A stretch of DNA of 64,000 nt from Bacteroidota bacterium (GTDB taxonomy: Bacteria > Bacteroidota > Bacteroidia > Flavobacteriales > Weeksellaceae): contig JAEWOS010000032.1 of the NCBI GenBank assembly GCA_023460855.1, positions 59,414 through 123,413 of the forward strand, read 5' to 3'. Positions 43,139-51,815 of this stretch are shown piece after piece. Position 1 is the stretch's first letter. Every line of letters begins with the position of its first letter. Made by a program: the position numbers and the translations under genes. A model generated the notes under the pieces. It was not told where the DNA came from, made no database searches, and worked only from the letters and a program-made list of their open reading frames with translations.

Positions 43139-43146
43139 TATATTTG
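43139..43146 (+). promoter_or_regulatory. -7 promoter box of the feo operon
   Basis: TATATTTG is a full TAnnTTTG match. Transcription should begin near 43152, so a translation start at the TTG of this very box (43144) is unlikely. This helps to place the feoA start downstream. No separate metal-regulator box was recognised. Confidence 0.6.
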
Positions 43147-43167
43147 TCTTTCTTTAATGCTGTAAAA

Positions 43168-43419
43168 TTGAAACGATCTGATGCAAATAAACTCTGCTGT
43201 TTTCCGGCCGAACAGGACGGAATAATTGTAGATTATGACAATGAAAACCTGAATATGCCGGGCAAAATTGTAGAAATGGGACTTCTTCCCGGAACGGCAT
43301 TCAGAATTCTTTATCAGGCACCTTTCTCCGGTCCGTTATACATTGAATACGGTACAGAGAAAAGCAGAATCGCTCTGCGACAGGAAGAAGCGCGTTTCAT
43401 TATTGTAAAACCCCAATAA
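43168..43419 (+). CDS. feoA: Ferrous iron transport protein A (SH3-like)
   Basis: FeoA is a small cytoplasmic SH3-like partner of the FeoB iron(II) permease. Family marks are NMPGKIVEMGLLPGTAFRILYQAPFSGP and the later IALRQEEARFIIV, which correspond to the GLxPGxxV and L-x-x-x-E-A-x-x-I motifs. No in-frame ATG precedes this core. The start was placed at the TTG 43168-43170, 16 bases after the predicted transcript start, giving 83 residues; a TTG at 43144 lies in the promoter. feoB begins 21 bases after the stop. Confidence 0.85.
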   Translation: MKRSDANKLCCFPAEQDGIIVDYDNENLNMPGKIVEMGLLPGTAFRILYQAPFSGPLYIEYGTEKSRIALRQEEARFIIVKPQ

Positions 43420-43440
43420 ATCCAGGCGTAGACCGCAAAG

Positions 43441-45477
43441 ATGCGCACAGTTGACCCTCACAAGAAAGTACTGCTGGTAGGAAATCCGAATGTTGGAAAA
43501 TCCACCATTTTCAATGCCTTATGCAACAAGAAGCAGAAAACCGGAAATTACGCCGGCGTAACTGTGGCTTCGCATTCCGGCAGATATCAGTACAAAGATG
43601 AGGAAGTAGAAGTGATAGATTTACCTGGCTCGTACAGCATTTATCCTTCTTCCGAGGATGAGGCTATTTTTACCAAATACCTCATCGATGAACATCAGCA
43701 TTATGATGCGGTGGTTTATGTGATTGACTGTACCAACCTGAAGCGCGGACTTCTGCTTTTCCAGCAGATTCAGGATCTTGGAATTCCGGTGCTTTTGGTG
43801 GCGAACCAGCTCGATGAAGCGCAAAGACGAGGAACGGAAATTAATTTTGACATTCTTTCCGAACAGCTTAATGCGCATATCGTAACTTCCAACGCAAAAG
43901 AAAATATCGGAATAGACCGGCTTAAAGAAGCTATTTATCAGAAAAAATTCTCCCAAAACACAGAGCAGTACTTCGAAATTCCGCTGGAACAGAGAGAAAC
44001 AGTAGAGAGAATTGCCTCCCAAACCAAAGAAAACAACACCTATAAAGTCTGGACACTTCTTTCGTCCGACACCAGCCTTTCCAAACTGGAAACTGTAAAA
44101 GAACAGCTTCAGGAAAAAGATTCCAGATGCATTGTCCCGAAAAGGCTTCAGACGCAGGAAACCATCAGAAGATATCAGCACATTGACAAAATTGTGAGTG
44201 CTGCAGCATCCAAAAAACCGGAATTCAAAGAACTGCTCACCGAAAAAGTCGATAAGATTCTGGTTCATAAATTCTGGGGCTACGTGTTCTTCGCGGCCAT
44301 TATGCTGCTAATTTTTCAGATGGTGTTTTTCATGGCAGAATATCCAATGAACTGGATTGACGACACTTTCATCTGGCTTGGAAATCATGCGAAAGAACTG
44401 CTTCCGGAAGGACCGTTAAACAGTTTGATAACGGACGGAATTATTCCGGGACTCGGCGGAATCATCATCTTTGCCCCACAAATCGGTATCCTGTTGTATT
44501 TCCTCTATCTGCTGGAAGACAGCGGCTACATGGCGAGAGTAATTTTTCTGATGGACCGTTTCTTAAAACCTTTCGGGCTGAACGGCAAAAGCATCGTGCC
44601 GCTCGTTTCAGGAATTGCGTGTGCAATTCCTGCGATCATGTCCACCAGAAATATTGAGAACGCTAAAGAACGTCTCATTACAATTCTGGTGACGCCGTTT
44701 ATGACCTGCGCTGCCCGACTTCCGGTGTACAGTATTATCATTGCCCTTGTAATTCCAGAAGGACATTTTCTGGGAATTGATTACCGCGCAATTGCATTGT
44801 TCCTGATGTATCTGCTTGGATTTGTAACGGCACTTATTTCAGCGTTTGTGCTTAAGAAAATCATTCGCCAGAACGCGCAAAGCTACCTGGTAATGGATTT
44901 ACCGTTATACAAAAAACCACTTTTTGGCTATGATTTAAAGCTGGTTCTGGAAAAAGTCTGGGATTTCATTACGGGTGCAGGTAAAGTGATTCTTGCAGTC
45001 AGTATTATTCTCTGGGCTTTGAGTTATGTCGGTCCTTCGCAGACTGAAGACCGTTTTATAGCGACCGATGTCAGCATGAATGATTCTTATCTGGCGAAAA
45101 TTGGAAAAGCGATTGAACCTGCCGTGGAACCACTTGGTTACGACTGGAAAATGGGTGTTTCCATCATTTCTAGTTTTGCGGCAAGAGAGGTTTTTGTAGG
45201 AACCATGTCCACGCTTTACAGTCTGGACGATGACGTAGAAGAAGGCAAAATTATAGACAAAATGCGTGCGGATACAAAGCCCAACGGAGAAAAAGTATTT
45301 ACACTCGCAACCGGAATTTCCATCCTGATTTTCTATGCGTTCGCGATGCAGTGTATATCTACGATCGCTGTGGTTTACCGCGAAACCGCGAGTATGCGAT
45401 GGACGCTCATTCAGCTTTTTGCGATGACCGGTCTCGCCTATATTGTTTCTTTCATCGTTTATCAAATGCTGAAATAA
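43441..45477 (+). CDS. feoB: Ferrous iron transport protein B
   Basis: FeoB is the inner-membrane Fe(II) transporter with a cytoplasmic GTPase domain. The 678-residue product has G1 GNPNVGKST (14-22), G3 DLPGSYSI with SEDEAI, and G4 ANQLDEA. Two Gate motifs and about ten membrane helices follow from residue 280; the conserved cysteine is seen in IACAIPAIMSTR and MTCAARLPVY. It follows feoA and is followed by a 50-residue Cys-rich membrane protein whose ATG begins 1 base after its stop. The length is normal for Bacteroidota, where FeoA and FeoB may be separate as here. Confidence 0.95.
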   Translation: MRTVDPHKKVLLVGNPNVGKSTIFNALCNKKQKTGNYAGVTVASHSGRYQYKDEEVEVIDLPGSYSIYPSSEDEAIFTKYLIDEHQHYDAVVYVIDCTNLKRGLLLFQQIQDLGIPVLLVANQLDEAQRRGTEINFDILSEQLNAHIVTSNAKENIGIDRLKEAIYQKKFSQNTEQYFEIPLEQRETVERIASQTKENNTYKVWTLLSSDTSLSKLETVKEQLQEKDSRCIVPKRLQTQETIRRYQHIDKIVSAAASKKPEFKELLTEKVDKILVHKFWGYVFFAAIMLLIFQMVFFMAEYPMNWIDDTFIWLGNHAKELLPEGPLNSLITDGIIPGLGGIIIFAPQIGILLYFLYLLEDSGYMARVIFLMDRFLKPFGLNGKSIVPLVSGIACAIPAIMSTRNIENAKERLITILVTPFMTCAARLPVYSIIIALVIPEGHFLGIDYRAIALFLMYLLGFVTALISAFVLKKIIRQNAQSYLVMDLPLYKKPLFGYDLKLVLEKVWDFITGAGKVILAVSIILWALSYVGPSQTEDRFIATDVSMNDSYLAKIGKAIEPAVEPLGYDWKMGVSIISSFAAREVFVGTMSTLYSLDDDVEEGKIIDKMRADTKPNGEKVFTLATGISILIFYAFAMQCISTIAVVYRETASMRWTLIQLFAMTGLAYIVSFIVYQMLK

Positions 45478-45478
45478 G

Positions 45479-45631
45479 ATGGAAACAGGATTATTATTTC
45501 AGTACATTCTCGTTGCACTGCTTATATTGGCAGCATTATATTTCATGGCGCGCCTCATATTGAAGAATTTCTCATCGAAAAAATTCAGTTCCAAAGAAAA
45601 AAACTGCGATCACGACTGTGGTTGTTCGTAA
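45479..45631 (+). CDS. FeoB-associated Cys-rich membrane protein
   Basis: The 50-residue product begins METGLLFQYILVALLILAA, a single transmembrane helix that reaches about residue 28. It continues with a basic stretch (KNFSSKKFSSKEK) and ends in a cysteine cluster, NCDHDCGCS, able to bind metal. Such small proteins are a known companion of FeoB in Bacteroidota and play the part of FeoC. The ATG at 45479 lies 1 base after the feoB stop, and the glmM promoter follows, so it closes the feo operon. It is too short for most length cut-offs. Confidence 0.82.
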   Translation: METGLLFQYILVALLILAALYFMARLILKNFSSKKFSSKEKNCDHDCGCS

Positions 45632-45653
45632 AATGCAACAGTCAAAAAAACCG

Positions 45654-45661
45654 TATTTTTG
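45654..45661 (+). promoter_or_regulatory. glmM -7 promoter box
   Basis: TATTTTTG matches TAnnTTTG and lies 26 bases upstream of the glmM ATG at 45688, giving a leader of about 20 bases. Confidence 0.5.
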
Positions 45662-45687
45662 CACCTCAAACACAATCCAAATAATAC

Positions 45688-47070
45688 ATGTCACTGATTA
45701 AAAGTATTTCAGGAATCCGCGGAACGATCGGCGGAAAAACCGGAGACAATCTAACACCTGTAGATGTAGTGAAATTTGCTGCAGCCTTCGGAAGCTGGCT
45801 TCAGCGCAACAACGACGGAGAACGTCTGAAACTGGTTATCGGAAGAGATGCGAGAATTTCCGGACAAATGGTTTCAAGCCTTGTTTCTTCCACTTTGCAG
45901 GCACTTGGAATCGACGTGATCGACTTGGGACTTTCAACCACTCCTACCGTTGAAGTGATGGTTCCTGAACTCAATGCACATGGCGGAATTATTCTGACGG
46001 CTTCGCACAATCCGAAACAGTGGAATGCCCTGAAACTTCTGAACGCCAAAGGTGAATTTATCAGCGGCACAGATGGTGCTGAAGTTTTGCAAATTGCTGA
46101 ATCCGAAGATTTTTCATTTGCAGAAGTGGATGATTTGGGAAGCTACGAAACCAATAACGACGGCTTTGATATTCATATCGAAAAAATTCTGGAGCTTCCG
46201 ATGGTAGATGTGGAAGCCGTGAAAGCGAAGAAATTTAAAGTGGTTCTGGATGCAGTGAATTCCACAGGAGGAATCTCTTTACCCCCGCTTTTCGAAAAGC
46301 TTGGTTGTGAGGTCGTAAAACTATATTGTGAACCAAACGGACAGTTTCCGCACAATCCCGAACCACTGAAAGAACATCTTACAGATATTTGTGAACTTGT
46401 AAAAAAAGAAAATGCGGATCTGGGAATAGTGGTTGATCCGGACGTTGACCGTCTTGCAATAATCGACGAAAATGGTGAAATGTTCGGCGAGGAATATACC
46501 CTGGTTGCCGTTGCAGATTATCTGCTGAAACATAAAAAGGGAAGTGCCGTTTCCAACCTGTCTTCCAGCCGTGCTTTACGTGATGTTGCTGAAAAACACG
46601 GATCGGAATATTTCGCGAGCGCTGTTGGTGAAGTGAATGTAGTAACGCTGATGAAAGAAAAAAATGCGGTAATCGGCGGCGAAGGAAACGGCGGAATTAT
46701 TTATCCTGATTTACATTACGGACGTGATTCTCTGGTAGGAATCGCCCTGTTCCTGACGCATCTGGCAAAAGAAAACAAGACCGTTTCTGAACTGCGCGCA
46801 GGCTATCCTGCATATTTTATGGGGAAAAAGAAAATTGAGCTCACACCGGACATCGATGTTGATCTGCTTTTAACTAAAATGCAACATGAATATCAAAAAG
46901 AAGAGATTTCAAATGTTGACGGCGTTAAAATTGACTTTCCGGCAAACTGGGTACACCTGAGAAAATCGAATACGGAACCGATTATCAGGATTTATACCGA
47001 AGCAAAAACGCAGCAGGAAGCTGACCGGATTGGCGATGATATGATCACGAAAATGCGAAGCCTCATTTAA
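45688..47070 (+). CDS. glmM: Phosphoglucosamine mutase
   Basis: GlmM converts glucosamine-6-phosphate to glucosamine-1-phosphate for peptidoglycan and LPS precursors. The phospho-serine is S106 in LTASHNPKQWNALK. The metal loop reads VVDPDVDRLAIID, the sugar loop GGEGNGGII, and the C-terminal phosphate-binding loop RKSNTEPIIRIYTEA. The opening SISGIRGTIGG is also typical. The length is 460 residues. Phosphomannomutase activity cannot be excluded, since the family is broad in this phylum. It is transcribed from its own -7 box. Confidence 0.92.
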   Translation: MSLIKSISGIRGTIGGKTGDNLTPVDVVKFAAAFGSWLQRNNDGERLKLVIGRDARISGQMVSSLVSSTLQALGIDVIDLGLSTTPTVEVMVPELNAHGGIILTASHNPKQWNALKLLNAKGEFISGTDGAEVLQIAESEDFSFAEVDDLGSYETNNDGFDIHIEKILELPMVDVEAVKAKKFKVVLDAVNSTGGISLPPLFEKLGCEVVKLYCEPNGQFPHNPEPLKEHLTDICELVKKENADLGIVVDPDVDRLAIIDENGEMFGEEYTLVAVADYLLKHKKGSAVSNLSSSRALRDVAEKHGSEYFASAVGEVNVVTLMKEKNAVIGGEGNGGIIYPDLHYGRDSLVGIALFLTHLAKENKTVSELRAGYPAYFMGKKKIELTPDIDVDLLLTKMQHEYQKEEISNVDGVKIDFPANWVHLRKSNTEPIIRIYTEAKTQQEADRIGDDMITKMRSLI

Positions 47071-47229
47071 CTGGCAGAAACAGTTGAATAATTAGAAAAT
47101 TTTTTGCATCTTAACGGTTCAGAATTTGGACCGGATATTGATGGAAAAATTTTAGAAAATCATTAATTTAATTTATTTCTACATCGTTTGGAAGCAAATT
47201 TTCTTGCATCGTAGAAATTAGACCTGATA

Positions 47230-48600
47230 TTGGAAGATTTTTTTGATAACGAACTTGCAAAAAAGTTCGAAGAAATGACCGAAAATAATGAGCAGTATTA
47301 CTTCGATACCGAAGAGCTGGAAGACATCATTATCTATTACCTGGAACTTGGCGATATATCTTATGCAGAGCTGGCTGTAAATTACGGTCTGCAGTTGCAC
47401 CCATATTCCAGTGAAATGAAAATCAAACAACTCGAAGTTTTCATCGAGCAGGAAAATTATGCACGTGCAAAAGAGCTGATTGCTGAACTCCGGCCTTCAT
47501 CGATGGAAGTGACTGATTTCCTCGTATGTACGGCAAAATATTACTCAAACCTCGGAAACCCGAGAAAAGCAATTGAATTCTGCGAAAAAGCACTCGAACT
47601 CGAAGAAGAAGAGAACTTTCTGCATAATTTCATCGCTGATGAATGGGTGAACCTCGGAGAACCGTTTTCTGCGCTGAAACATTATCAACAGGCTTTACAG
47701 CACGATCCTCAGGATGAATACGCTTTGGAAAACTGCATTCAGTGTTTTTCTGATTTACAGAAAAATGAAGAACTGGTGGAATTCCTGAACCGTTACCTCG
47801 ACGATTTTCCGTTTTCGGAAGTTGCCTGGAGCGAACTCGGTCAGTTTTATATGACCCGCAAGAATTATACGGAAGCAATTAAAGCTTTTGATTATTTGCT
47901 GGCCATCAATGCAAATGCCGTAGCTGTTTATGCGCTGAAAGCATCATGCCTGGAATCCCAGAAAAAATGGAGCGAAGCCATTGAAGTGTATGAAGAAGTA
48001 CTTCCTCTGGAACACACAAAATCGTATACGTATTTCAAGATCGGTGTTTGCTACAACGAAATGAAACAGTTGGTTCCGGCATTAACAAGTTTTCAGAAAT
48101 CCCTGATCGAAGATCCGCAGTTCTATCAGTCGATGATGGAACAGAGCTTTATCTACGAACAGATGGGCAGCATGAAAGAATCACTTCATTTTGCGAAAGA
48201 AGCCACTTTGCTGAATCCGGATGATATGGAATATCAGAAAAGGCTTGCCTATCTTTATATTACTACCGGAAAATTTGAAGAAAGTGCGGCGTGCCTGCAA
48301 AAAGTCATAAAAAAGCAGCCGGAAAGACTGTATCACTGGTATGCGTTTTCCGAAGTACTGATGCTAATTGGTGAATATGATGACGCTGCAACACTTTTGG
48401 AAGAAGGTATAACGCATCACAACAGAGCCGAACTTTTTTATCAGCTCAGCAACTGTTATTTCCATTTAAAAAAGCAGGATGAAGGGCTGAAAGCGCTGGA
48501 AAAAGCCATGGAACTCGATGCCAGTTTACTGCAGGATATGGAGCAGAAATATCCGTATCTCTCCACAGAAGTCCAGAAAGTAAAAGCCAAAAAGAAATAA
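47230..48600 (+). CDS. Tetratricopeptide repeat protein
   Basis: This 456-residue cytoplasmic protein has an acidic N-terminus (MEDFFDNELAKKFEEMTENNEQYYFDTEELEDI in part), then about ten TPR units, for example KAIEFCEKALELEE, ALKHYQQALQHDPQDEYAL, EAIKAFDYLLAINANAVAVY, ALTSFQKSLIEDPQFY and GLKALEKAMELDASL. It has no signal peptide. The start is a TTG at 47230, with a stop codon 18 bases upstream in frame and no ATG until residue 16; the TTG gives the conserved acidic opening. The 159-base gap upstream holds no recognisable promoter. A terminator begins directly after the stop. Confidence 0.85.
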   Translation: MEDFFDNELAKKFEEMTENNEQYYFDTEELEDIIIYYLELGDISYAELAVNYGLQLHPYSSEMKIKQLEVFIEQENYARAKELIAELRPSSMEVTDFLVCTAKYYSNLGNPRKAIEFCEKALELEEEENFLHNFIADEWVNLGEPFSALKHYQQALQHDPQDEYALENCIQCFSDLQKNEELVEFLNRYLDDFPFSEVAWSELGQFYMTRKNYTEAIKAFDYLLAINANAVAVYALKASCLESQKKWSEAIEVYEEVLPLEHTKSYTYFKIGVCYNEMKQLVPALTSFQKSLIEDPQFYQSMMEQSFIYEQMGSMKESLHFAKEATLLNPDDMEYQKRLAYLYITTGKFEESAACLQKVIKKQPERLYHWYAFSEVLMLIGEYDDAATLLEEGITHHNRAELFYQLSNCYFHLKKQDEGLKALEKAMELDASLLQDMEQKYPYLSTEVQKVKAKKK

Positions 48601-48624
48601 AAAAATCGCCGCATGGCGATTTTT
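48601..48624. terminator. Bidirectional intrinsic terminator
   Basis: AAAAATCGCC (48601-48610) pairs perfectly with GGCGATTTTT (48615-48624) around GCAT, with a T-run after it and an A-run before it. It ends the TPR gene and, on the other strand, the lipoprotein gene whose stop is at 48626. Confidence 0.85.
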
Positions 48625-48625
48625 T

Positions 48626-49057
48626 TTATTGGTTTTCTGACAGGGTAATCGTTATGCTGTCCCAAAAACTTCGGTTTTGCAGATAGGTGGAACGGCACAG
48701 ATTTGAAGACATCCGGTAATTTCCTTTTTTCAAAACCACGTGATTCGATTTCATTGCGCGGATCGGCAGATTTTCCACCTGAGAACCGCTAAACCGTACA
48801 ATAATATCACATGGCGTGTTGTTTTTCAGGCTTACGGAAACCCGTTCAGGATCTGCGTCATTCAGCAGAATATTCAACGCTTCAGCGGCCCGTTCTTTCT
48901 TGTGTACAGAATCCTGAGCAATCAGTATTTTGAATTCCTCGCGTTCGCGCTGTTGCGCCGACTGATAAGTGCCGCCTGCAGAACCCGGATAATCTGAAAC
49001 GCTGCATCCTGTTAGCAAAGCGGCAAGAGCAGCCAAGAGAACTGCATGAGTTTTCAT
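48626..49057 (-). CDS. Small lipoprotein of unknown function
   Basis: This 143-residue lipoprotein has its lipid cysteine at residue 18 (LAALLTGC). A charged helix (QQREREEFKILIAQDSVHKKERAAEAL) leads to a beta-rich C-terminal half (VSVSLKNNTPCDIIVRFSG, HVVLKKGNYRMSSNLC) with two cysteines that could form a disulfide. I do not recognise a named family with certainty. It starts directly at the base after the guaB stop (49058), so it is co-transcribed with guaB, but no functional link to purine synthesis is evident. Confidence 0.75.
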   Translation of the reverse strand: MKTHAVLLAALAALLTGCSVSDYPGSAGGTYQSAQQREREEFKILIAQDSVHKKERAAEALNILLNDADPERVSVSLKNNTPCDIIVRFSGSQVENLPIRAMKSNHVVLKKGNYRMSSNLCRSTYLQNRSFWDSITITLSENQ

Positions 49058-50518
49058 TTACAGCGAGTAATTTGGCGCTTCCTGCGTAATGATTACATCA
49101 TGCGGATGACTTTCCTTCAGTCCGGAGCCTGTAATTTTCACCATTTTGGAATCGTTCTGCAGCGCTGTAAGATCTTTAGCACCACAATAGCCCATTCCTG
49201 CGCGGATTCCGCCGGTAAGCTGGAAAACCACATCTTCGAGTTTTCCTTTGTGAGGAACACGTCCTTCAATTCCTTCCGGAACGAATTTTTTAGCCTCACT
49301 CTGGAAATATCTTTCTTTTCCGCCTCTTTTCATGGCTGCAAGACTTCCCATTCCCTGATAGGATTTGAATTTTCTCCCCTGAAAAATAATTTCATCACCC
49401 GGAGCTTCGTCTGTTCCGGCAAGCAGAGATCCAAGCATAACCGCACCTGCTCCGGAAGCAATTGCCTTTACGATATCACCCGAAAGTTTGATTCCGCCAT
49501 CAGCAATTACCGCAACATTTTTGGTTTTAGCGAATTCGAAAACATTGTAAATTGCAGAAAGCTGCGGAACTCCAACACCTGCAACCACTCTTGTCGTACA
49601 GATAGAACCGGGACCGACACCAACTTTCAGGATATTTGCTCCTGCTTCAATTAAATCTTTGGCAGCTTCGGCTGTCACAATATTTCCTCCTACAATGTCG
49701 AGTTCCGGAAAAGCGGCGCGGATTTCTCTCACTTTATCAAGGACACCTTTTGAATGTCCGTGTGCAGAATCCACCGCAATAATATCAACACCGGCACTTA
49801 CCAAAGCCTGAACGCGCTCCATTGTATCTTCACCGATTCCAACTCCGGCACCAACAATCAGACGGCCGTTGCGGTCTTTATTCGCATTTGGATATTCCAG
49901 CTGATTATCGATATCCTTAATTGTAATTAAACCGACCAGCTTGAATTCATCATCCACAATCGGTAATTTTTCAACTCGGTTCTGAAGCAGGATTTCCTTC
50001 GCATCTTCAAGGGTGGTATCTTTTCCGGAAGTTATCAGGTTTTCTGTGGTCATCAGTTCCTCCACTTTCATGTCGAGGTTTTCCTGATATTTTACATCGC
50101 GGTTCGTGATGATTCCGATGAGTTTATTGTCGGGATCGACAACCGGAAGCCCGGAAATCTTAAATTTCGTCATCAGATTTTTTGCCTGAGAAAGCGTACA
50201 GTCCTTGGAAAGCGTTACAGGATCGGCAATCATTCCGTTTTCGGAACGTTTTACTTTGTTTACCTGTGCAGCCTGTTCCTCGACAGTCATGTTTTTATGA
50301 ATAAATCCAAGTCCGCCAACACGCGCAATCGCAATGGCCATATCTGCTTCCGTTACGGTATCCATCGCTGCGGAAACAATGGGAACATTGAGCGTAATTT
50401 TATCGGTAAGTCTGGATTTTAAGGAAACTTCGTTCGGAAGAACTTCGGAATAAGCCGGGATGAGCAAGACGTCATCGAAAGTAACAGCTGCTTCAATTAT
50501 TTTGTTCTGAATAGACAT
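49058..50518 (-). CDS. guaB: IMP dehydrogenase
   Basis: GuaB oxidises IMP to XMP, the committed step of guanine nucleotide synthesis. The 486-residue product shows the opening TFDDVLLIPAYSEVLPNEV, a pair of CBS domains (about 95-205: MIADPVTLSKDCTL, LMTTENLITSGKDTTL), the catalytic-cysteine loop GVGPGSICTTR, the IADGGIKLSGD phosphate site, and the flap YQGMGSLAAM. A -7 box sits 14 bases before the ATG. The lipoprotein gene follows with no gap. Confidence 0.96.
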   Translation of the reverse strand: MSIQNKIIEAAVTFDDVLLIPAYSEVLPNEVSLKSRLTDKITLNVPIVSAAMDTVTEADMAIAIARVGGLGFIHKNMTVEEQAAQVNKVKRSENGMIADPVTLSKDCTLSQAKNLMTKFKISGLPVVDPDNKLIGIITNRDVKYQENLDMKVEELMTTENLITSGKDTTLEDAKEILLQNRVEKLPIVDDEFKLVGLITIKDIDNQLEYPNANKDRNGRLIVGAGVGIGEDTMERVQALVSAGVDIIAVDSAHGHSKGVLDKVREIRAAFPELDIVGGNIVTAEAAKDLIEAGANILKVGVGPGSICTTRVVAGVGVPQLSAIYNVFEFAKTKNVAVIADGGIKLSGDIVKAIASGAGAVMLGSLLAGTDEAPGDEIIFQGRKFKSYQGMGSLAAMKRGGKERYFQSEAKKFVPEGIEGRVPHKGKLEDVVFQLTGGIRAGMGYCGAKDLTALQNDSKMVKITGSGLKESHPHDVIITQEAPNYSL

Positions 50519-50531
50519 TCTACTTTCTTTA

Positions 50532-50539
50532 CAAAGTTA
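50532..50539 (-). promoter_or_regulatory. guaB -7 promoter box
   Basis: TAACTTTG on the minus strand matches TAnnTTTG. The transcript would start near 50526, leaving a leader of only about 8 bases to the ATG at 50518. Confidence 0.5.
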
Positions 50540-50594
50540 CGGCTTTGTAATTAAAATTGAAAATGCCGGATTTAAAATTTAAAAAAAATTAATT

Positions 50595-50611
50595 TTGGGC
50601 CAAAAGCCCAA
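50595..50611 (+). promoter_or_regulatory. Hairpin just before a start codon
   Basis: TTGGGC (50595-50600) and GCCCAA (50606-50611) form a perfect 6-bp stem with a CAAAA loop, ending 3 bases before the ATG at 50615. If transcribed it would sit on the ribosome landing site. Confidence 0.35.
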
Positions 50612-50614
50612 TTC

Positions 50615-51796
50615 ATGAAATATGTCTTAAGCATAGTTCTTGCGGTCTGTTCAGTACTGCTTTCAGCCCAGGTTTTCACGGGAAAAATTCTGGATGAAGC
50701 CGAACGGCCACTGCAGAACGCGAAGATCTATGTAGACGGAACTACGATTGCTGCATCCACAGATGAAGGCGGCAATTTCCATATCGATGTTTCTACAGCA
50801 AAAATTGGCACAATGGTTTTTCAGAAAGAGGGATACTCACCTTCCGCCTATTCTTATAACGCCGTTAATATCAAACATATCCGGGTTATCCTCATGCGTG
50901 AAAGCAGCATTGAAGGCGTTCAGATTATGGCTTATTCCGATAAAAAACATGCACAATATATCAACCGCTTTCTGAATGAATTTCTCGGATCAAACAACAG
51001 AGAAATTGAAATTAAGAATCCACGTGATATTGTATTTGCCTATGATAAAAGCAGCAGCACGCTGTATGCGAAATCGAAAAAGCCACTTATTGTCGAGAAT
51101 AGTTTCCTGGGATATCTTATTGAATATCAGCTTATCAATTTTTCTTTTAACGAGGATTCGAAACTGGTGATGTTTTCCGGCACTACCCATTATAAAAACT
51201 TAAAAGGCAATACAAAAAAAGATCAGCAATGGACAATCAACCGTCTGAATACCTATTACGGCAGCAGTCTGCATTTCTTCCGTGAAGCGTATGCCGGAAC
51301 ACTGAAAGAAGCCGGATATTCTGTGAACCGTGCTGTTAAAGTGAAAAATCCAAAATATCCTTCGGAATCAGAACGAAAAAAATACAGCGAGTACCTTGCG
51401 TCCGATTTTAAAACAGTAGGCTGGAAAAACTTAACGCCGGAACTGGAGGATATCCAGAAAAGACTGTCTAAGGAGCAAGAAATGAAGCTGGAATTTTTGG
51501 AATTCAATATTCCGCAGAGCAAATTCATCTTTAAAACAGGTGAACGTACCATGTTTGCATTTGAAGACCTGATGGTAACTGCGTACACAAAATTTCTGTA
51601 CCGTGAAGAGCATGGCAAAATAGTAAAATCTCCTGTTTCGAAGCAGTCCACGGCAATAGCAGATACACACGGAACTGAATTTGAAATCAGCAACGAAGGG
51701 TACTGTTCTCCCGTTAATGAAATGACCTTCGAAAACGATTGGGGAAAAGAAAGGCTTACAGAACTTTTACCGCTGGATTACGTGCCTGGTCATTGA
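50615..51796 (+). CDS. Secreted protein with CarboxypepD-reg-like domain
   Basis: This 393-residue protein has a signal peptide (MKYVLSIVLAVCSVLLSAQ), then a carboxypeptidase-regulatory-like beta-sandwich (residues 20-95: FTGKILDEAERPLQNAKIYV, STDEGGNFHIDV). The rest (about 110-393) is a mixed domain with FLNEFLGSNNREIEIKNPRDI and SFLGYLIEYQLINFSF, which resembles the unnamed domain that follows this sandwich in many Bacteroidota outer-membrane-associated proteins. No lipobox or barrel is seen, so it is probably periplasmic or surface-exposed. It is convergent with the GlmU-like gene, whose stop is 20 bases away. Confidence 0.78.
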   Translation: MKYVLSIVLAVCSVLLSAQVFTGKILDEAERPLQNAKIYVDGTTIAASTDEGGNFHIDVSTAKIGTMVFQKEGYSPSAYSYNAVNIKHIRVILMRESSIEGVQIMAYSDKKHAQYINRFLNEFLGSNNREIEIKNPRDIVFAYDKSSSTLYAKSKKPLIVENSFLGYLIEYQLINFSFNEDSKLVMFSGTTHYKNLKGNTKKDQQWTINRLNTYYGSSLHFFREAYAGTLKEAGYSVNRAVKVKNPKYPSESERKKYSEYLASDFKTVGWKNLTPELEDIQKRLSKEQEMKLEFLEFNIPQSKFIFKTGERTMFAFEDLMVTAYTKFLYREEHGKIVKSPVSKQSTAIADTHGTEFEISNEGYCSPVNEMTFENDWGKERLTELLPLDYVPGH

Positions 51797-51815
51797 GAAC
51801 GCAATTAGGCGCAGA

